Assembly (NCBI RefSeq): GCF_004135605.1
Contig: NZ_SDPT01000001.1
Location: 1,364,001 to 1,428,000 of the forward strand
DNA: 64,000 nt
From: Sphingomonas desiccabilis
Lineage (GTDB): Bacteria; Pseudomonadota; Alphaproteobacteria; Sphingomonadales; Sphingomonadaceae
Reading direction: 5' to 3'
In this document: positions 26,431-34,933 of the stretch, in pieces
Position numbering within the stretch: position 1 is the stretch's first letter
Layout of the letters: each line of letters begins with the position of its first letter
Translations under genes and position numbers: made by a program
The notes under the pieces: generated by a model
What the model was told of the DNA's origin: nothing
What the model saw: only the letters and a program-made list of their open reading frames with translations
Databases searched by the model: none

Positions 26431-27591
26431 ATGCAATTGGACCTTCTCACCCTTTACGGTCTGGCGATCGGCACGCTGCTCGTCGGTGCCGGGATGACCC
26501 TTTGGGAACGACAGGCTCGGCCGGAGCGGTCTGCCGAACTTGGCATTTGGGCCGCGGGCTACACGCTTCTGGCGGTCGGGTGCGGTCTCGCGATCGGGCG
26601 GACGCATTTTCCGGGTGCTTCGGGCTGGGCTCTCAGCAACCTCGTCATCCTGTCCGGATATCTGCTGATCCTGAACGGCGTGGGGCGACTGGAGGGGCGT
26701 CGCTACGGCCGCATGTCCGTGGCGCTTCTGCTGGTCGTCGCCTTCGCATGGGCGAGCGTCGGCTTGGGGGCCCGATCGATCTTCTGGAACTATTGCTCCG
26801 CGCTGCCGATCGCTCTGGTGTGCGGACTTACCGCATGGCAGCTGGCGCGCAGCCACACGCTGCGGTCGCTCCGCTCGCTGCCCATTCCCGTCGCCATCGC
26901 TGGCGGGCACGCTCTCTTCTATGCGTTCCGGGCGCTCGTGCTCCCGGTGCTGACGGGCGTCTTCGGCGACCAAATCCTGCCATCGCTCGCAGAAGCGACC
27001 CTGTATGAGGGCGTACTCTACTCGGTCGCGATGCCCATGGCGCTGTTGGCGCTCGTACGCGAGGAGGCGCAAGGCAAGCTCCTCGCGATTTCGCGCACCG
27101 ACTTTCTGACGGGGCTCGGCAACCGACAACGCTTCTTCGAGGAAGGGGCTGCCATGCTGGCCGACAGCCCCTGCGCCTCGCTGCTCGCGTTCGACCTGGA
27201 CCATTTCAAATCCATCAATGATCGCTACGGGCACGCTGCCGGGGACGAGGTCCTCAAGTCCTTTGCTTCGATTGCGCAGGAGACGATCGGAAGCCTCCCC
27301 CTATTGGTGCGACTGGGCGGAGAGGAATTCGCGGCTCTCCTGCCGGGGCAGAATGGCAGTCGCGCAAGCGAGGTCGGCGAAGCAGTAGCGCGACGCTTTG
27401 CCGGCACCGGTCACGGCGAGAGTGGCAACATCCGTGCAACGGTGAGCGTCGGGCTGGCGGAACTGGGTGTCGACGGCGTGGACCTGCCCACCCTGCTTTC
27501 CGCCGCAGACCGCGCGCTCTATTCGGCCAAGGCCTTGGGGCGGAACCGGATCGAGTTCGCCCGGCCGCTTACCCTTCTCGCCAACGCCTGA
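26431..27591 (+). CDS. Membrane-bound diguanylate cyclase (GGDEF)
   Basis: The protein makes cyclic di-GMP from two GTP. It has 386 residues, with about seven predicted membrane helices in the first 210 residues forming an uncharacterised membrane sensor. A GGDEF domain follows (about 220-382) with the active-site loop GGEEF at 296-300, so it should be catalytically competent. The RxxD inhibitory site expected a few residues earlier is absent (LPLLVRL is there instead), so product inhibition through that site is unlikely. The ATG at 26431 follows a gag/ggggg-rich stretch; in-frame codons back to 26284 overlap the tRNA and are not coding. Confidence 0.9.
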   Translation: MQLDLLTLYGLAIGTLLVGAGMTLWERQARPERSAELGIWAAGYTLLAVGCGLAIGRTHFPGASGWALSNLVILSGYLLILNGVGRLEGRRYGRMSVALLLVVAFAWASVGLGARSIFWNYCSALPIALVCGLTAWQLARSHTLRSLRSLPIPVAIAGGHALFYAFRALVLPVLTGVFGDQILPSLAEATLYEGVLYSVAMPMALLALVREEAQGKLLAISRTDFLTGLGNRQRFFEEGAAMLADSPCASLLAFDLDHFKSINDRYGHAAGDEVLKSFASIAQETIGSLPLLVRLGGEEFAALLPGQNGSRASEVGEAVARRFAGTGHGESGNIRATVSVGLAELGVDGVDLPTLLSAADRALYSAKALGRNRIEFARPLTLLANA

Positions 27592-27657
27592 CACTGTCGT
27601 CCGCGTCGGTGGCCGGCTTCGACGGTCCCGCGACACAGCCGACCCTCGATGCCGCAG

Positions 27658-27683
27658 GGAACCTCTGCTTCCTTCCGCGCGCT
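27658..27683 (+). promoter_or_regulatory. EcfG-type general stress promoter
   Basis: GGAAC (27658-27662), 17 bases, then CGCT (27680-27683) fits the alphaproteobacterial EcfG consensus GGAAC-N16/17-CGTT with one mismatch. It lies about 30 bases upstream of the ATG of the DUF892 gene, a family often stress-induced. Confidence 0.5.
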
Positions 27684-27711
27684 ATGAAGACGCAACCGAG
27701 AGGAGGTGCCC

Positions 27712-28230
27712 ATGGCAACTGTCAACGAAATCATCCGCCCGCTTTTCATCACCGGGCTGCGGGACGTGCATGCGGTCGAACATCAGGCTTTGGCGCTGAT
27801 CGATCGTCAGCTTGACCGTCTCGCGCATTATCCGGAAATCGAGGCCCGGCTGCGTAGCCATCGCACGGAGACGGAGCAGCAGATCTCCCGTGTGGAGCAG
27901 ATCCTGGCGGATCTAGGCGAAAGCCATTCGAACCTGAAGGACCTCGGCCTCAGCATTTCCGGCAACCTCGCCGCGCTCAGCCATACCGTGGCCGGCGACG
28001 AGATCATCAAGAACAGCTTCGCCAACTTCGCCTTCGAGAATTTCGAGATCGCGAGCTACACCGGTCTGATCACCCTGGCCGAAGATGGCGGTTTCGGCAG
28101 CGTCACTGCGTTGCTCGAGCAGTCGCTGGCCGAGGAACAGTCGATGGCATCGTTCGTGATCGGAGGCATCCCGAAGGTCATGCGCACCTTTGTCGATCTG
28201 CGGGCGGCAGGCGAGGACGCCAGCCACTAA
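27712..28230 (+). CDS. DUF892 (YciE-type) ferritin-like protein
   Basis: This is a 172-residue, almost entirely helical protein of the DUF892/YciE family, which adopts a ferritin-like four-helix bundle. Conserved helices include LRDVHAVEHQALALI, the ETEQQISRVEQIL segment and the ENFEIASYTGLI helix with Glu and Tyr side chains that could bind metal. The biochemical role is not settled; homologues are induced by osmotic or oxidative stress. A strong ribosome-binding site (gagaggagg) precedes the ATG at 27712, and an EcfG-like promoter lies upstream. A small membrane protein follows 38 bases later and may be co-transcribed. Confidence 0.85.
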   Translation: MATVNEIIRPLFITGLRDVHAVEHQALALIDRQLDRLAHYPEIEARLRSHRTETEQQISRVEQILADLGESHSNLKDLGLSISGNLAALSHTVAGDEIIKNSFANFAFENFEIASYTGLITLAEDGGFGSVTALLEQSLAEEQSMASFVIGGIPKVMRTFVDLRAAGEDASH

Positions 28231-28268
28231 GCCGCACCATCCGGTCACCTGATCCAAAGGACCTCATC

Positions 28269-28451
28269 ATGCCCGTGCCGCCCGATCCCCGGGGTAGACC
28301 GCCGCTCAGACGCCTCGCGATCATCCTTGTGATCATCGCGGCGATCTGGGGGATCATCTTCGTGGGGTACAACCTCCACCACGCAAAGCAGATGGAAGAG
28401 GACGGGCCTTCGGGCCAGATCGCCCCTTCGAACACGGCGCAAGCGCAATAG
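28269..28451 (+). CDS. Small single-span membrane protein, unknown
   Basis: A 60-residue protein with a basic Pro-rich N-terminus, one strong membrane helix (about 16-34) and a polar tail, so the N-terminus is predicted to be cytoplasmic. An aaagga ribosome-binding site precedes the ATG. It follows the DUF892 gene and is closed by a hairpin terminator, so the pair may be one stress-inducible unit. I do not recognise a family. Confidence 0.6.
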   Translation: MPVPPDPRGRPPLRRLAIILVIIAAIWGIIFVGYNLHHAKQMEEDGPSGQIAPSNTAQAQ

Positions 28452-28460
28452 GATGCCCTG

Positions 28461-28492
28461 CGTGCCGGGCCCTCTCGCCGAGGGCCGGCACG
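28461..28492. terminator. Terminator hairpin between convergent genes
   Basis: Arms cgtgccgggccct (28461-28473) and agggccggcacg (28481-28492) pair over 12 bp with one bulged G and a 7-base loop. It separates the small membrane protein from convergent pncB. Confidence 0.6.
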
Positions 28493-28513
28493 CGGGTGGC
28501 TCCGCTTCCTAGC

Positions 28514-29818
28514 CTACACCTCCACCGCGCTCGCGACGCGGTCGGCCCCGCCGAACACGCGGAGGTACCGCGCGATCTCGCCCGGTTCGCCGGTGGCTTT
28601 CTCAGGATTGTCGGAGAGCTTCACCGCGGGCCGGCCGTCGACCCGCGTGACCTTGCACACCAGCGAGATCGGCTCGAGCCCATAGGCGCCGTCCGGATCG
28701 CAATCCCGAAAGTCGTTGGTGAGATTGGTGCCCCAGCCAAAGCTCATCCGCACGCGGCCGTGGAAGTGACCGTAGACCTGCTCGATGGTGTCCACGTCCA
28801 TGCCGTCCGAAAAGATCAGCAACTTGCCGCGCGGATCGACCCCGTGGCGTTGCCACCAGGAGATGATCTGTTCGCCCGCCGCGATCGGAGGGGCACTGTC
28901 GGGGCGGAAGCCCGTCCAGTCCGCCACCCAAGCGGGTGCGTTCGCCAGGAACGCCGTCGTCCCAAACGCATCGGGCAGCGCCACCAGCAGGTTGCCCCCA
29001 TAATGCTGCCGCCATTGCTCCAGCACGCGATAGGGCGCCTCGGCGAGTTCCGCATCGCTGTTCGACAGCGCCGCCTCTACCATCGGCAACTCATGGGCGT
29101 TGGTTCCGATCGCCTCCAGATCGGCATCCATCGCCAGCAACACGTTGGACGTGCCGATGAACCGGTCGCCCAGTCCCTCCTTCAGGGCATCGACGCACCA
29201 GCGTTGCCAAAGGAAACCGTGACGACGGCGGGTCCCGAAATCGGAGAGAACCAGATCGGGGAGCATGCGCAGCCGCTCCACCTTCTGCCACAGCTTGGCC
29301 TTGGCACGGGCATAGAGCACGTCGAGCGCAAATCGCCCCTTGTCGCGCATCGCGGCTCGGGCGCGGAGCTCGTTGATGATGGTCAGCGCCGGGATTTCCC
29401 ACATCGTCGTATGGGTCCACGGCCCTTCGAAATGCAGCGCATACTGCCCGTCGTGCTTCTCCAGCACATAGGGCGGCAGCTGGAAATCGGAGAGCCAGCG
29501 GATGAAGTCCGGGCTGAACATCCGAGCCGTGCCATAGAAGCTGTTGCCCGCCAGCCAGATCAACTCCTTTTTCGCAAAGCGAACCGTACGGGCGTGATCG
29601 AGCTGCGCGCGTAGCTCCGCTTCATCGATCACCTCCACCAGGCGAACCGAGTGGGTGCGATTGATCACGGAAAAGGTGGCATCGACCTTCGGATGCACGT
29701 GCCGGATCATCTGCAGCATCAGCAGCTTGTAGAAGTCCGTGTCGAGCAGGCTGCGGACGATCGGGTCGAGCCGAAAATTATGGTCGTACGTGCGGGTTGC
29801 GATGTCCGTGACGACCAT
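28514..29818 (-). CDS. pncB: Nicotinate phosphoribosyltransferase
   Basis: The enzyme joins nicotinate to PRPP to form nicotinate mononucleotide in the Preiss-Handler NAD salvage pathway. The protein has 434 residues. The GTNAHELPM segment carries H242, equivalent to the phosphorylated active-site histidine of the enterobacterial enzyme, and the [14 protein letters not shown]-terminal block and SDGMDVDT motif are typical. It appears to be a single transcription unit: a hairpin after the FAH-fold gene lies upstream and another separates it from the convergent small gene. Confidence 0.95.
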   Translation of the reverse strand: MVVTDIATRTYDHNFRLDPIVRSLLDTDFYKLLMLQMIRHVHPKVDATFSVINRTHSVRLVEVIDEAELRAQLDHARTVRFAKKELIWLAGNSFYGTARMFSPDFIRWLSDFQLPPYVLEKHDGQYALHFEGPWTHTTMWEIPALTIINELRARAAMRDKGRFALDVLYARAKAKLWQKVERLRMLPDLVLSDFGTRRRHGFLWQRWCVDALKEGLGDRFIGTSNVLLAMDADLEAIGTNAHELPMVEAALSNSDAELAEAPYRVLEQWRQHYGGNLLVALPDAFGTTAFLANAPAWVADWTGFRPDSAPPIAAGEQIISWWQRHGVDPRGKLLIFSDGMDVDTIEQVYGHFHGRVRMSFGWGTNLTNDFRDCDPDGAYGLEPISLVCKVTRVDGRPAVKLSDNPEKATGEPGEIARYLRVFGGADRVASAVEV

Positions 29819-29920
29819 CGAACGATCCTGTGCAAGGGCGCGACCGATGCCGCGCGGGCTGGATCCCTCGTCGCTGCTGACCGCCCGGACTGCAAGCCCT
29901 TTGGCGATCGGCAGTTTCTG

Positions 29921-29949
29921 CCCGGCCCCGCGGTAGCGCGGGGGCCGGG
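29921..29949 (-). terminator. Hairpin after the FAH-fold gene
   Basis: Arms cccggccccgcg (29921-29932) and cgcgggggccggg (29937-29949) form a 12-bp stem with one bulge and loop GTAG, 10 bases beyond the FAH-fold gene stop and 102 bases before the pncB start. There is no T-run. Confidence 0.55.
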
Positions 29950-29958
29950 CAGGCTGGA

Positions 29959-30951
29959 TCAGAGCGCGCGAACCGTGACCGGCGCTTCCGCGTCACGTGC
30001 AAGCGGGTTGCGCAGCGGCAGCGTGAACGGCGCCGCCTCGATCTCGAACACGTCGCCGGTTTGCGTCTTCACCCCATCGGTGAACGACAGCGTGGCCGTA
30101 CCGAAGAAGTGGATGTGAATGTCGCCCGGGCGGCGGAACAGCGCATATTTGAAGTGGTGCGCCTCCAGATTCGCCAGGCTGTGGGACATGTTGTCCTCAC
30201 CCGACAGGAACGGCTTCTCCCACAGGACTTCGCCGTCGCGCAGGATGCGGCTGCTGCCGCGCACGTCCGAAGGCGGGGTGCCGACGACGATCTCCGGCCC
30301 GAGCGACGCCTGACGCAGCTTCGAGTGCGCGAGCCACAGATAGTTGTGGCGCTCGGTCACATGGTCGCTGAACTCGTTGGCGAGGCAGAGACCCAGGCGG
30401 AACGGCGTGCCGTCCGGACCGATCAGGTAGATGCCGGCAAGCTCCGGCTCTTCGCCGCCGTCCTGGGCGAACGCCGGCATCGACAGCGGCGCGCCCGGTG
30501 CGACCAGCTGCGATCCATCGCCCTTGTAGAACCACTCCGGCTGCTGGCCGACCTGGCCGGCCGACGGCTTGCCGCCCTCGACGCCTTCCAGGAACATCCG
30601 CATCGAGTCCGTCTGCTTCTCAGCGGCGGCCGCCTCGCGGTGCATCTTGTCGCGCCCCTCGGCCGAGCCGAGGTGGGTGAGGCCAGTGCCCGTCATCACG
30701 ACGTGCGCCGGATCTTCATGATCGATCGGTGCGATCAGGTGGCCGGCGTCGAACTCCGCGGCGAGGTCGACCGAAGCCCCCTCCCCACACGCGGCGACTG
30801 CATCCGCCAGGCTGGTGCCTTCGGCGATGGCGCGGGCGGCGAGCGCCCGCACACTATCGACCCCGGGCACGAATGCCGCCCGGTCGCCTTGGGCCGCGAT
30901 CACCGATCGCGTGCCGTCCGGCGCCCGATGCTGCAACAAACGCAACGTCAT
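29959..30951 (-). CDS. GguC/AraD1-type FAH-fold sugar acid dehydratase/hydrolase
   Basis: A 330-residue protein of the fumarylacetoacetate hydrolase superfamily, closest in character to the GguC/AraD1 group found in sugar-acid gene clusters. Such proteins act on 2-keto-3-deoxy sugar acids; here the likely step is dehydration of 2-keto-3-deoxy-pentonate to alpha-ketoglutarate semialdehyde. This is inferred from context: the adjacent upstream gene encodes the semialdehyde dehydrogenase, and an aldonate dehydratase lies at 36102. Family features include the central [15 protein letters not shown] block and the [13 protein letters not shown] stretch. The gene starts 48 bases after the dehydrogenase stop, so the two are probably one operon. 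Substrate stereochemistry (arabinose, xylose or another sugar) cannot be read from the sequence. Confidence 0.8.
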   Translation of the reverse strand: MTLRLLQHRAPDGTRSVIAAQGDRAAFVPGVDSVRALAARAIAEGTSLADAVAACGEGASVDLAAEFDAGHLIAPIDHEDPAHVVMTGTGLTHLGSAEGRDKMHREAAAAEKQTDSMRMFLEGVEGGKPSAGQVGQQPEWFYKGDGSQLVAPGAPLSMPAFAQDGGEEPELAGIYLIGPDGTPFRLGLCLANEFSDHVTERHNYLWLAHSKLRQASLGPEIVVGTPPSDVRGSSRILRDGEVLWEKPFLSGEDNMSHSLANLEAHHFKYALFRRPGDIHIHFFGTATLSFTDGVKTQTGDVFEIEAAPFTLPLRNPLARDAEAPVTVRAL

Positions 30952-30999
30952 CCTAATTCCTCCCCACTTGAACGCCGCGTTTGCGGTCGTCGGGATTGA

Positions 31000-32565
31000 T
31001 CAATCGTTGTGGAGCTGGCCGTCGATCAGACGCGGCAGACCCGTCTGGGCACCGTCCCGCAGATCCTGCGGCAGCAACTCGGGCAGCAGGTTCTGGTACG
31101 ACACCGGCCGCAGGAACCGGTCGATCGCAAGACTGCCGACCGAGGTGGTGCGACCATCGGAGGTCGACGGGAACGGCCCGCCATGGACCATCGCGTGCGT
31201 CACCTCGACGCCCGTCGGCCAACCATTGGCAAGGATGCGACCCGCCTTGCGCTCGAGTACAGGCACCATCCGCGCGGCGAGCTCGGCGTCTCCTACGTCC
31301 ATGTGCAGCGTGGCCGTCAACTGACCCTCAGCAGCAACGAGGACCTGGCGCAGTTCTTCCTCGTTGCGGCAGCGCACCAGGATCGACGACGCACCGAACA
31401 CCTCATGCCCCAGCGCCTTGTCGGCCAGGAACGCCTCAGCCGTGGTCGAGAAGAACGCGGCCTGACCCTGGGTCACGCCCTCGCCCACCTTGCCTCGTGC
31501 AATCGTCTCGACGCGCGCATGAGACGCCAGATTCTCGACGCTCTCCGAATAGGCCTTGTGAATACCCGGAGTAAGCATGGTGCTGGCCCCGGCTTCGACC
31601 AGCGCAGTCTTCGCAGCTTCGACAAACGCGTCGAGCCCCTCGCCTTCGATCGCCAGCACCAGGCCCGGGTTGGTGCAGAACTGACCAGCGCCCATCGTCA
31701 GCGAGCCGACAAAAGCGGTGCCCAGCGCCGCGCCGCGCGCCTTGAGCGCTTCCGGCATCAGCAGAACGGGGTTGATGCTCGACATCTCGGCATAAACCGG
31801 GATCGGCACCTCGCGCGCCTGCGCGAGCTTCATCAGCGCGAAGCCACCGCCACGCGAGCCGGTGAAGCCGACCGCCGTGATCCGCGGGTCCTGCACCAGC
31901 TGCGAGCCGAGTTCGTTGCCGGGGCCGACCAGGTGCGAGAACACGCCCTCGGGCAGGCCGGATGCGGCAACCGCACGACGGATCGCTTCTGCGACCAGCG
32001 CGCCCGTCGCCGGATGCGCCGGGTGACCCTTCACGACGACCGGGCAGCCGGCGGCGAGCGCCGAAGCGGTGTCGCCACCAGCAGTCGAGAATGCGAGCGG
32101 AAAGTTCGAGGCACCGAACACCGCGACCGGGCCGAGCGGGATCATGCGCAGGCGCAGGTCCGGGCGCGGCAGCGGCTGACGATCCGGAAGCGCCGGGTCG
32201 ATGCGAAGGCCGAGCCAGCCGCCCTTGCGGACGACACCGGCGAACATCTTGAGCTGACCGACGGTGCGGCCGCGCTCCCCCTCCAGGCGTGCACGCGGCA
32301 GGCCGCTCTCGCGCATCGCCGTCTCGATCAGCTCATCGCCGATCGCGATGATCTCTTCACCGATCTTCTCGAGGAAGGCGGCGCGGGTTTCGCGGTCGGT
32401 CGAGCGATAGGTGTCGAACGCCGCTTCTGCCGCGGCGCAGGCCGCGTCAACGTCAGCTGGACCATGAACGGCAAACGGCTCTCCAAAGGGTTCGCCCGTG
32501 TCGGCCGAGATCGAGCGAAAGCCGGCGTCGCTGGCCCGGTTCAGGGTTGCGGTGTCGTTGGTCAT
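31000..32565 (-). CDS. Alpha-ketoglutarate semialdehyde (2,5-dioxovalerate) dehydrogenase
   Basis: This NAD(P)-dependent aldehyde dehydrogenase oxidises alpha-ketoglutarate semialdehyde to 2-oxoglutarate, the last step of non-phosphorylative pentose or uronate oxidation. The protein has 521 residues. The catalytic cysteine is C297 (GQFCTNPG), the general base E260 (AEMSSINP), with N154 and K179 in cofactor/oxyanion positions. The sequence type ([18 protein letters not shown]) is that of the 2,5-dioxovalerate dehydrogenases. A very good ribosome-binding site (aaggag) precedes the ATG. It is divergent from the GntR regulator gene. Confidence 0.9.
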   Translation of the reverse strand: MTNDTATLNRASDAGFRSISADTGEPFGEPFAVHGPADVDAACAAAEAAFDTYRSTDRETRAAFLEKIGEEIIAIGDELIETAMRESGLPRARLEGERGRTVGQLKMFAGVVRKGGWLGLRIDPALPDRQPLPRPDLRLRMIPLGPVAVFGASNFPLAFSTAGGDTASALAAGCPVVVKGHPAHPATGALVAEAIRRAVAASGLPEGVFSHLVGPGNELGSQLVQDPRITAVGFTGSRGGGFALMKLAQAREVPIPVYAEMSSINPVLLMPEALKARGAALGTAFVGSLTMGAGQFCTNPGLVLAIEGEGLDAFVEAAKTALVEAGASTMLTPGIHKAYSESVENLASHARVETIARGKVGEGVTQGQAAFFSTTAEAFLADKALGHEVFGASSILVRCRNEEELRQVLVAAEGQLTATLHMDVGDAELAARMVPVLERKAGRILANGWPTGVEVTHAMVHGGPFPSTSDGRTTSVGSLAIDRFLRPVSYQNLLPELLPQDLRDGAQTGLPRLIDGQLHND

Positions 32566-32581
32566 GGGGTGGCTCCTTATT

Positions 32582-32592
32582 TACTCGGACAT
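32582..32592. promoter_or_regulatory. Weak candidate operator near the dehydrogenase start
   Basis: tactcggacat partly matches the FadR-subfamily site TNGTNNNACNA and shares TC-N-GAC with the better site at 34875. It sits 17 bases before the dehydrogenase ATG in the 102-base divergent gap 32566-32667. Confidence 0.25.
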
Positions 32593-32667
32593 ATTAAAGC
32601 GGTGCCGGCTTGGCAATCGCTCGTTCGGCATTCAAAACGCGATACAGCCTTAGCGGGGGAGATAGGG

Positions 32668-33426
32668 ATGACCAATGCGAAGGGCGAGGCCGATGCGCTC
32701 GATAAGGCGCCAGCACCCACGCGGCAGCCGCGAGGTACCGGGCGCCGGCTACGCGGCGCGATCGCGCACAAGCTGGGACTGGCGATCGTCTCGGGCGAAT
32801 ATGCGCCCGGCGACACGCTGTCGGGAGAGATCGCCTTTTCGGAGGCGCTCGACGTCTCTCGAAGCGCCTATCGCGAAGCGGTACAGGTCCTGACGGCAAA
32901 GGGGCTGGTGGAGAGCCGTCCGAAGGCGGGCACCCGGGTCCTGCCGCGCAATCGCTGGAACCTCCTGGACCCCGACGTGGTCGCCTGGGCGTTCGCTGGC
33001 AACCCGGACATTCAGTTCATCCGCAGCCTGTTCGAGTTGCGCGCGATCGTGGAGCCCGCAGCGGCACGCCTGGCAGCCGAACGGCGCGATCGCGCAGATC
33101 TGAAGGCGATGAAGGACGCGCTCGCCGCGATGCGCCGCCACACGCTGGCAACCGAAGCCGGCCTGGCGGCCGACCGCGACTTCCACGATGCGATCCTGCG
33201 CGCGACGCGAAACGACGCCCTGGTCGTCCTCAGCGCCAGCATCGGCGCGGCGGTAAACTGGACGACCCAGTTCAAGCAGCGCTCCCGCGCCCTTCCCCGC
33301 GACCCGCTCCCGGACCACATCCGCGTCTATGACGGCATCGCAGCGGGTGACCCGGATGCAGCCGGTGCCGCGATGCGGGCCCTGGTCGATCTCGCCCTGG
33401 AGGACACCCGCTACGCGATGACGTGA
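32668..33426 (+). CDS. FadR-subfamily GntR transcriptional regulator
   Basis: This 252-residue regulator has a GntR winged helix-turn-helix at about 28-97 (LSGEIAFSEALDVSRSAYREAV recognition region) and an all-helical FCD ligand-binding domain at about 110-240. FCD regulators often bind sugar acids or dicarboxylates, and a 2-keto-3-deoxy acid or aldonate would be a logical inducer here. The ATG at 32668 has a ggggagataggg ribosome-binding site. It is divergent from the semialdehyde dehydrogenase gene and convergent with the sugar porter gene. The next divergent promoter (34796-34933) carries a good match to its subfamily consensus site. Confidence 0.9.
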   Translation: MTNAKGEADALDKAPAPTRQPRGTGRRLRGAIAHKLGLAIVSGEYAPGDTLSGEIAFSEALDVSRSAYREAVQVLTAKGLVESRPKAGTRVLPRNRWNLLDPDVVAWAFAGNPDIQFIRSLFELRAIVEPAAARLAAERRDRADLKAMKDALAAMRRHTLATEAGLAADRDFHDAILRATRNDALVVLSASIGAAVNWTTQFKQRSRALPRDPLPDHIRVYDGIAAGDPDAAGAAMRALVDLALEDTRYAMT

Positions 33427-33434
33427 TACAAAAA

Positions 33435-33462
33435 GGGCGCCCCCGCAGTAGCGGAGGCGCCC
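33435..33462. terminator. Intrinsic terminator between gntR and the sugar porter
   Basis: A 7-bp stem (gggcgcc/ggcgccc), one mismatch and a further 4-bp stem close on loop AGTA. Read on the minus strand it is followed by a TTTTT run, which makes it a classical rho-independent terminator for the porter gene; it can also end gntR. Confidence 0.8.
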
Positions 33463-33484
33463 TCGTGGTGCCGTGTTCGCGAGG

Positions 33485-34795
33485 TTACCCGACCACCTCG
33501 GGATCCGGCAACGCATGCGTCGGCTTGGAGCCCCACAGCGCGTAGAACAGGATGTAGAGTTCGCAGGCGGCGGTCAGCAGGAACGAGGTCTGCAACCCGA
33601 CCGTATCGGCCAGCCAGCCCTGCACCACGACCAGCGCACCGCCGGCGATCGCCATGATGAGCAGGCCGGAGCCTTCTTCGGTGAGCGGCCCCAGGCCCTT
33701 GATGCCGAGCGTGAAGATCGTCGGGAACATGATCGAGTGGAACAGGCCGACTGCGATCAGCGACCACATCGCGGCATGGCCGCTGGTGAAGGTGGCAAGC
33801 AGCATCACGACGAACGCGCCGACCGCGAAGAACGCCAGCACCTTGTCGGCCGGCACCTTCTGCATGACGAAGCTGCCGACGAAGCGACCGACCATCATGC
33901 CGCCCCACAGCAGCGCCAGATAGCGCGACGCCTGCTCGTGCGTGATCGCGGCGATGTCAGGCTGCGAGACGAAGTTGATGAACAGGTTGGCGACGCCGAT
34001 CTCTGCGATCAGATAGATGAAGATCGCCGGCACACCCCAGACGAGGTTCCGGTGCTTCCAAAGCGACATGCCGCGCCGCTCCTCGCGCGAAACGCGCTGG
34101 GTAGCCTGGCCGATGGCAGGAAGCGGGAAGCGTGCGATGACAACCGCAAGGACCACCAGCACCGCCGCGACGATGAGATACGGCAGGATCACCGACTGGG
34201 CGTCGGCGTAGCGCTCGGCGGCCGTCAGCGTGACGCCAGCCTCTGCGGTGCCGCCCTTCGAACGGCCCAGGATCAGATAGCCTGCGAACAGCGGCGCGAG
34301 CGTGGTGCCGAGCGAGTTGAACGCCTGCACCAGGTTCAGCCGCGAGGAACCGGTCTCCGGCGGGCCGATGACCGCGACATAGGGGTTCGCCGCCACCTGC
34401 AGCAGCGTAATGCCGCTGGCGATGATGAACAGCGCGGTCAGCACCATGCCGTAGGACGGCACCTTCGCGGCCGGGACGATCAGCAGCGCACCCGCCGCCA
34501 TGATCAGCAGGCCGGTCACGATCGACTTCTGGTAGCCGATCCGCTCGATCAGCTTCGCCGAGGGGATCGAAGCCACGAAATACGCGATGAACCACACCGA
34601 CTCGATGAGCGTGGTCTGCGTATAATCCAGTTCGAACACGCTCCTGAGATGCGGCAGGAGAGTGTTGTTGATGACGGTGATGAAGCCCCACATGAAGAAG
34701 AGGCTGGCAAGCAGCGTCAGCGCGGGCTTGTAGCTCCCACTAGGCGCGTGATGCGCACCTGTCGAAGCGACGGAAGAAGTTGGCGGCAACGCCAT
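33485..34795 (-). CDS. FucP/GluP-like sugar MFS transporter
   Basis: A 436-residue major facilitator superfamily protein with about 12 membrane helices, related to the fucose/glucose/galactose proton symporters. The first helix block (ALTLLASLFFMWGFITVINN) contains the WGF motif typical of the FucP group. The ATG at 34795 has an aggag ribosome-binding site 9 bases away; an in-frame codon at 34846 is an alternative start. It is divergent from the exported aldose epimerase and shares its promoter region, so uptake and epimerisation are likely co-regulated. The exact sugar is unknown; L-arabinose, D-xylose or galactose would fit the locus. Confidence 0.88.
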   Translation of the reverse strand: MALPPTSSVASTGAHHAPSGSYKPALTLLASLFFMWGFITVINNTLLPHLRSVFELDYTQTTLIESVWFIAYFVASIPSAKLIERIGYQKSIVTGLLIMAAGALLIVPAAKVPSYGMVLTALFIIASGITLLQVAANPYVAVIGPPETGSSRLNLVQAFNSLGTTLAPLFAGYLILGRSKGGTAEAGVTLTAAERYADAQSVILPYLIVAAVLVVLAVVIARFPLPAIGQATQRVSREERRGMSLWKHRNLVWGVPAIFIYLIAEIGVANLFINFVSQPDIAAITHEQASRYLALLWGGMMVGRFVGSFVMQKVPADKVLAFFAVGAFVVMLLATFTSGHAAMWSLIAVGLFHSIMFPTIFTLGIKGLGPLTEEGSGLLIMAIAGGALVVVQGWLADTVGLQTSFLLTAACELYILFYALWGSKPTHALPDPEVVG

Positions 34796-34874
34796 GCATC
34801 CTGTCTCCTGTGTGGAAGCCGAAGCGCTCGCGCTGTTGGCCAGCATCTGCTGCGCGGCTTGCCCTGGTGAATTT

Positions 34875-34885
34875 TGTCTGACTAT
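34875..34885. promoter_or_regulatory. Candidate GntR (FadR-type) operator
   Basis: ttgtctgacta matches all fixed positions of the FadR-subfamily consensus TNGTNNNACNA and is a near-perfect palindrome around its central T. It lies in the 138-base divergent gap (34796-34933) between the sugar porter and the epimerase genes, overlapping a tatata stretch, so it could control both directions. Confidence 0.5.
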
Positions 34886-34933
34886 ATAGCCCCGAAAGGC
34901 GCGTCAACGGCGTCGATACACAAGGACGGGATA

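Noticed and set aside
28269..28451. Small membrane peptide as a type I toxin
   Set aside because: It has its own good ribosome-binding site and a long polar tail, and I see no antisense promoter over it; a stress-operon partner is more likely.
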